A model generated the notes under the pieces. It was given only the letters and a program-made list of their open reading frames with translations, was not told where the DNA came from and ran no database searches. A program made the translations under genes and the position numbers. From contig JARUPY010000088.1 in assembly GCA_029817715.1 (NCBI GenBank), positions 3,286,001 through 3,350,000 on the forward strand: a stretch of 64,000 nt of DNA. The letters are read 5' to 3'. The DNA comes from Melastoma dodecandrum. Its lineage: Eukaryota > Streptophyta > Magnoliopsida > Myrtales > Melastomataceae. The first letter of the stretch is position 1; every line of letters starts with the position of its first letter. Positions 58,861 to 64,000 of this stretch are shown piece after piece.

Positions 58861-61566
58861 TCACGTCAACTGGAATTCTTCGTCTGCAGGCACTAACTCC
58901 CTCTTATGAATCCGGAATCTTTCAGGAATCACACAAGTGCCTCCAAACCTCTGCTGACAGTGCACGATAACTGCCAGAGCAATTATGCCGAGGCATGACA
59001 TGATTTCTCCTGCAATCAACTTGAAGAACAGGTTGTGCTCCTCCGGGATGTCGATCATGTGATACTCTAGGAACCGCTCGGAAAGGTAATAATGTCTTGA
59101 GCTGTGAATGTAGCGAGCATGCGGCAATAGCCGGATGACCGAGATCCCTGAGTAGAAGTAACTAGATAGGGCCTTCTGTTTAGAGTTGGCAAGGATGTTC
59201 AGAAGAATCTGTGGAGCAAGAAAACCATCCAGAACGAGCTCCGTGTAGAACTTCAGGCCGACGTGGATAGGTCTAGGAATGCCCCAATGAAGGGCTATGG
59301 TGAGTAATGCTCCCGTCACATATATAGGGAGAAGGATGATCACCATCTTCTTCTCGGTCATCCGAGTTGCTTTGGTAGACCAATTCAGCTGCAACAGACG
59401 GAGCTGAAGCAGGAAGGCAAATGTTGTGACAGTTGTCAATACCACCTCGCTCGGCCCTAGAAGTCGGCTGCACATCAGGAGGATGTCCTGAAGATTGTCG
59501 CGTTCAGGAAGCCACTTCCTGATGGCAAACACCAGCGGCAACACATTGCTAAGGGAAAGAATTAGCAGCATGAAGAGGGAAGTCAATCGGGCTGCCTCAC
59601 GATTCCGTTTCGTGAGCTGAATTTGCTTGAAAACAAAGAGGCAAGTGAACGTGTTGGACGCCAGAGCAAGCAAGAACTCTGCGTCGGTTCTCCAGATGAA
59701 CTTCCTCGCTTCTTCCATGTAAAGCTTGTTCGAGGACACGTTTAGAGTTTTGAAGTACAAGGGATCAGATTGAGCCCTCATGCTCTCTATTGTCCCACCG
59801 ATGTAATTGCCCTTTCCCGCCAAATTCACTGGAGGAAACCGGATTCTGATCAGAATCTCGCAGTCTAGGGGATCAACGTCTTCCTGGGGATTTGTTCCTG
59901 AGATTGAGGCTATGGTTCGACATCCGATCATACAAACGGTTCCTGTATTCATATCATAGACTCCTTCTGTGGTGAGCCTGAGCTCCTCTGCACCCCACGT
60001 TGACATACCAGTAGCGTCCGACTCCTCAGTGATATCTCTCGGGACACGTATGCTGTATGAAATGTTGAACATGCCTCTCTTCATGGCAAAGTCGTCGCTT
60101 TCGTTCGTGGACTGCTTACTAGGACTGTCGTTGGATGTAGCATTGTTGCCGAAGAATTGGTTGCCGAAAAAGAGGGGATCAAAATTCCCGTACGCGACTC
60201 TCCCTTGCGAGTTTGTAACTTTCACTTGGAATCTCAGATCCGGCGAAGACCCACTAGGATAAATATTCTTCTCTTTCTCCGCAATCCCTGCAGGGCACAG
60301 ATTGTGCACCCTCTCGGCTTCTGTGTATTGGTATCTCAGGTCGGGGAAATCCAAGAATTGGATGTGGCCGCTTCGGAGAATGGTCTTGCGGAAGTACCCC
60401 GGATCATCTTGCGTCTTAGTTCTCCAGATTCTACCCATCATGCTATAACTATTTTGGATCGACCACACGGCAGGGAACAGAATCTCAAGGTTTGTATTGC
60501 AGTCCTCCACTTTAACAGCTGGCACGGATCCCTGCGTGGTAAATCGACAGGCCACGATTTTAAGTCGCTTGGTTGCGTCATCCCAACGTCCCTCTCCGAC
60601 GAGCATTCTGTTCAGCCTGTAATGCCAGCGAAAACTCTCAAAGCTCGTGTTCACAAAGTTCAGCAAGAGCCGCAACTTCCGCTCTTCTTCTGAACAGTGA
60701 ATCTCATCCAACAACATCACACGAGGCAAGAAACCTGGACTGCCTTTGAAGATCTCGCATCCGCTCACTGCCTCGCAATGGGGATTGTATTTTATATGGA
60801 ACTTCCGGCCGATCATCCGAAGATCCGGACAAAACGTGTTCTTCTGCAGGGGCAAACCACGTGGAAGATCAGTTCGGCCACCACCTCCGCTGCTACCATG
60901 ATCCGAGACATAATCGTAATTCATCATCGGGAATATTATAATGGGGAGCTCCTTGAAATAGCCTTTATCGTCAGGGGAATTTAAACTCGCCAGCGTCCCG
61001 GAGAACAAACTAGTAATGTTGGCCGTCGTACCCACATTGTTCAGCTTAAGTACAGCCCTGAGATCGACCAGATGACGTCTCTTCGAAGATGTCGGCCCTA
61101 CCATGCAAAGCCTCCCAGAATATCCTGACCAGAACCCTTCCATCTGGAAAGATACCCGGCTACCGCGAGGAAACCTCGTAAGTGCCAATGTTTCCCGGCC
61201 GAAGTCTTCTTCCCGGAGGTAATTCACGCTCTGCAACCAAATGACCACCTGGGCCTTCACGTTCAGCACACTCTTAACGTCTGTCTCATGCACGTGGAGG
61301 GTGACGAACCTGATTCCGTTGGGAGACCAATCCGAAGTCCCAGAAGAGCCTCCCTGCTCCTCCTCGTTGTCGACATAGTACCCTTTGTGAAATCCAGAGA
61401 GAGGTGACAGAGAAGCCTGGCGCTCGGTCGGAACTGCTTCTGGCACAAACAAAGCACAGTGGTCGGAATACACAACTCGAGGGGGATCCATCGACTGGGA
61501 AGTGCTCCCGAAGAGAACCAAGCACGTAAACGCCACGATCACGATTGATTTCCCTTGCGTCATCAT
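58861..61566 (-). CDS. DUF2921 transmembrane protein (RING-less FLYING SAUCER-like)
   Basis: This is an uninterrupted single exon of 901 residues. An N-terminal signal peptide (about residues 6-25, IVIVAFTCLVLFGSTSQ) is followed by a large lumenal or extracellular DUF2921 region (about 30-630) containing FPRGSRVSFQMEGFWSG and SGRLCMVG motifs. The C-terminal third holds about six to seven membrane helices (for example LTSLFMLLILSLSNVLPLVF and KMVIILLPIYVTGALLTIAL) and ends in a soluble tail. In the family, FLYING SAUCER1/2 carry a RING finger at the end and act as Golgi or endosomal E3 ligases in seed mucilage pectin modification. No RING cysteines are seen here, so this is the RING-less type, whose role is not established. 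Two adjacent methionines open the frame. Confidence 0.9.
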   Translation of the reverse strand: MMTQGKSIVIVAFTCLVLFGSTSQSMDPPRVVYSDHCALFVPEAVPTERQASLSPLSGFHKGYYVDNEEEQGGSSGTSDWSPNGIRFVTLHVHETDVKSVLNVKAQVVIWLQSVNYLREEDFGRETLALTRFPRGSRVSFQMEGFWSGYSGRLCMVGPTSSKRRHLVDLRAVLKLNNVGTTANITSLFSGTLASLNSPDDKGYFKELPIIIFPMMNYDYVSDHGSSGGGGRTDLPRGLPLQKNTFCPDLRMIGRKFHIKYNPHCEAVSGCEIFKGSPGFLPRVMLLDEIHCSEEERKLRLLLNFVNTSFESFRWHYRLNRMLVGEGRWDDATKRLKIVACRFTTQGSVPAVKVEDCNTNLEILFPAVWSIQNSYSMMGRIWRTKTQDDPGYFRKTILRSGHIQFLDFPDLRYQYTEAERVHNLCPAGIAEKEKNIYPSGSSPDLRFQVKVTNSQGRVAYGNFDPLFFGNQFFGNNATSNDSPSKQSTNESDDFAMKRGMFNISYSIRVPRDITEESDATGMSTWGAEELRLTTEGVYDMNTGTVCMIGCRTIASISGTNPQEDVDPLDCEILIRIRFPPVNLAGKGNYIGGTIESMRAQSDPLYFKTLNVSSNKLYMEEARKFIWRTDAEFLLALASNTFTCLFVFKQIQLTKRNREAARLTSLFMLLILSLSNVLPLVFAIRKWLPERDNLQDILLMCSRLLGPSEVVLTTVTTFAFLLQLRLLQLNWSTKATRMTEKKMVIILLPIYVTGALLTIALHWGIPRPIHVGLKFYTELVLDGFLAPQILLNILANSKQKALSSYFYSGISVIRLLPHARYIHSSRHYYLSERFLEYHMIDIPEEHNLFFKLIAGEIMSCLGIIALAVIVHCQQRFGGTCVIPERFRIHKRELVPADEEFQLT

Positions 61567-63199
61567 CCCGGTAAGGCAGACATAACAAGTAATCCAAAAC
61601 CGAAACCATGTTTATATATCAAGACAGGGCTAAAACCAAGGTGTAGGAGTTAACATAAGCATCGCAATGGCCGTCCCATGTCCGGCTGGCCTCGGCGAAG
61701 CCTCAGGCGAGAGACGATGATAACGAGACATCGGACAGCAATGACGCACTTGGTGAGCTTCGAATTCATCGGATACGAACGAGGCCATGCCGACAACCAA
61801 ATTTGCTACGGGCATAAGTTTAAAAACATGGGCGGACAAATGAAAGCCCAAATCCATGAGGACTGGACAAATATAATTTCTGAAAAAAGTTGAGATAGTG
61901 TGGCCCCCAATGAATTTGTCCACGAATGGATTTGGATTCATGATTGAGAATGAATCAAGCCAGACATGTTAATTTCCACAAGTTAATCATTGCAACATGA
62001 TAAACCATGCACAATCAATCAAACAACTTATTTGAGAAGGTCATCATTATTAAGAAGCCTCCGGTTTTAGTAGCCTTGATTTGGGGGGTGTAAGGAGGAC
62101 GGGGGAGTTAGAATTTTGTCGTAGCTTTGTTAAAATCAAATTTCATTACTCTGATTTTGATTTTTATCAATTCAAAGTTGAAGTATTTAACTCCGATTTA
62201 TTTGAAAAATAAAATCGAAACTTGTAACTCTGATTTACCGATCCTATAAATTTTAGATTTGACTACCCTATTTCGCAAAATATTTTGCGAAGTAACTCTA
62301 TTTTTAAACAAACCTCGGTCACAAAGACTTATCCCTACATCAAATAATTTATATTATTGTATGCACATGACCCACTAAAAATAAAAGGGGCGACCCCATT
62401 TTGATTGGGTCACCTCATTTCATTGCCAACACCAAAACAAGTATGCATTCAAATTTGTCATAAATGAATATCACCGTCCATTTACGAGTTTTATACGAAA
62501 ATACGATTAATTTTAATTTTTTTTATAAAATATTTGTGTTTAGTAAATTACGCATATACCGTCAAAGCGGCGCGATTAAACATGCTAAGGTGTGTCTTCA
62601 AAACCCACGCTAATGTGGTGGGATTGAATCCATGAAGACAAGTTTTGATAACCCGCCTTAAGTGAGAGACGAATTTTGAGAACCAATTCTTTTCACACTT
62701 ATAGAAATATATAAATTAATTGAAAGAACTAATCATATTTTCGTATAAAACCTATGCTCTTGGACCCATCTTATTGATGCCATTCATGAACATTCATACA
62801 ATAGAAACAACTTAAATCGACCCCCACTAGCTTTTTACCACATCCCACTAGAAAAAGAGACCACTGACTATCCTCAACCATTGCTTTTCTTTTAGCCACT
62901 TTTGTCAAAGGGGGGAAATGGCCCCATGTTCTCCACTGCAGTCCACCTCCTCACCTTTTCCTGCTTTTTTGTTTTTGCTTTCACCAGTTTTACAGCTAAC
63001 ATCTGATCGCCATCAACAAGACAGTGACGCCATCTACCCCTCCACACAAGGCAAACACACTGCCTCCTCCTTTGATGCCTCCACCAGCTGTTAACCCTCT
63101 CAAACTTAGTTTATCTGAATGATTGGTGGTGTTCTTCGCAGCCCATGTAATGTACATGGTCAAGTCCCCACATGAGTGATTGTCGGGCGGAGTAAATTA
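61567..63199. other. intergenic between DUF2921 and the receptor kinase
   Basis: The left part is the DUF2921 promoter side. Bases 62050-62760 are AT-rich with no gene. Bases 62850-63199 include the 3' flank of the receptor kinase. Confidence 0.4.
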
Positions 63200-63756
63200 T
63201 CAGGTGGAGTGATTGTCGTCCGCCATCGCGCTATCTTTTATGCCTTCTATGATCTTCAAGACGTGCCCGATTGAGGGCCGTTGCTCTGGCGACATCGTCC
63301 TACAGAAGGTCGCGACCTCGACCAGCATCGCGAGCCTCTCGTCCCCTTCGTCTTCCTCCCTCATTTCCGTGACCCAGTCGGGCATCTCGCTCGGCGATAG
63401 GAATGGATGTTGCGACGGGTGTTTCCCAGTCAGAAGCTCTAGCAAGAGCACTCCAAAGGCATACACGTCTGATTTGAAGGTGGCTTGACGAATGGACTTC
63501 CGGGTCTCAGGAGCTTTGTAGGAGGCAGAATCAGGGTCTTCGCTCGAATTAGAGGAATTATCGTCGGCAAGGACAGAGAGGCAGTAGTCAGACAGGCAAG
63601 CTTCGAAATCACTGCCAAGAAGGACGTTCGAGGATTTCAGATTGCCATGAATCATCCTCGAGGCTTGGTGAAGGTACACAAGGCCCAGAGTAACATCTTC
63701 TGCTATCTTGAGGATGGATGTCCAATGTAGAGGCTTTGCTCTGGCAGATCTCGAAC
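63200..63756 (-). CDS. LRR receptor-like pseudokinase, last exon (cut by window edge)
   Basis: The exon starts after an AG acceptor at 63757-63758 with [14 protein letters not shown] and ends at 63200. It encodes the C-terminal 185 residues of a kinase-like domain. The catalytic loop reads [11 protein letters not shown], where active kinases have HRD, and the DFG position reads DYC, so key catalytic residues are missing. The APE-like motif is kept (SYKAPETRK), as is the [16 protein letters not shown] segment. The text is very close to the inactive LRR receptor kinases of the Arabidopsis At5g67200/At3g50230 group. These act at the plasma membrane, probably by partnering active kinases. The LRR ectodomain and membrane helix would lie beyond 64000; 63757-64000 reads as intron. 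Confidence 0.88.
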
Positions 63757-64000
63757 CTGCAGAGAAATCAGCTACCCTGAATTAGGTACCGGAAATCGGT
63801 AAGTCCCGTCGCATCCCATCTCCATAAAAACACCAATCCATCGAGGTTATATTGATGCAACGGAGGGCGGCCATCTTTCTCTATAAACTATCAAACTTCA
63901 CATGTATTTAGATGTCGGTAAAAAGCAGTAAGCCTACTCTTCCAAATAATGCTGTCAAAGAGGTGGAAGTAAACACATTACCTCCCACTCTAAAACAAAG

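Overview
This is a plant nuclear window, almost certainly a core eudicot. The evidence is small GT-AG introns, plant-only families (filament-like plant protein, DUF2921, Gnk2-type secreted protein, TIR-NBS-LRR with a post-LRR domain, plant mobile domain) and many plant transposons. I cannot name the species. Gene density is low: five complete genes, one gene cut by the right edge, and many broken genes and repeats.

Layout. 0-5 kb: a small Gnk2-like secreted-protein gene (601-1041, minus). Its upstream region was duplicated at 3364-4228, leaving a copy without the domain, and an interspersed repeat follows. 5.7-9.8 kb: a decayed Mutator-like (MULE) transposase with a plant mobile domain (PMD) gene 127 bp downstream. 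10.2-11.55 kb: foldback elements full of a 27-bp near-palindrome; one has ~100-bp terminal inverted repeats and a 9-bp target duplication. 11.6-14.8 kb: a multi-exon pseudogene of the Polycomb H3K27 methyltransferase CURLY LEAF. 17.4-20.9 kb: an intact five-exon filament-like plant protein gene. 21-31 kb: mostly repeats, including nested inverted repeats and a second, diverged PMD remnant. 31.2-36.6 kb: a Ty1/copia retrotransposon with both LTRs and a 5-bp target duplication, inserted into an older antisense copia relic. 37.5-40 kb: a repeat with two different tandem hairpin arrays whose stems change in a compensatory way. 42.3-44.9 kb: hAT-like repeats and a second, smaller foldback element. 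44.9-46.7 kb: ARL2/TITAN5 GTPase. 49.0-53.3 kb: a chloroplast CBS-pair protein (CBSX1/2 type). 54.3-58.8 kb: a TNL resistance-gene pseudogene split by a repeat insertion. 58.9-61.6 kb: a single-exon DUF2921 membrane protein. 63.2 kb to the edge: the last exon of an LRR receptor pseudokinase.

The intact genes (FPP, TTN5, CBSX, DUF2921) have unrelated housekeeping or cell-biological roles and do not form a pathway. The most unusual content is in the repeats: the 22-bp and ~41-bp hairpin arrays with covarying stems, and the palindrome-loaded MULE-like foldback family near a PMD-carrying MULE. No database search was possible; homology statements rest on recognising family motifs.
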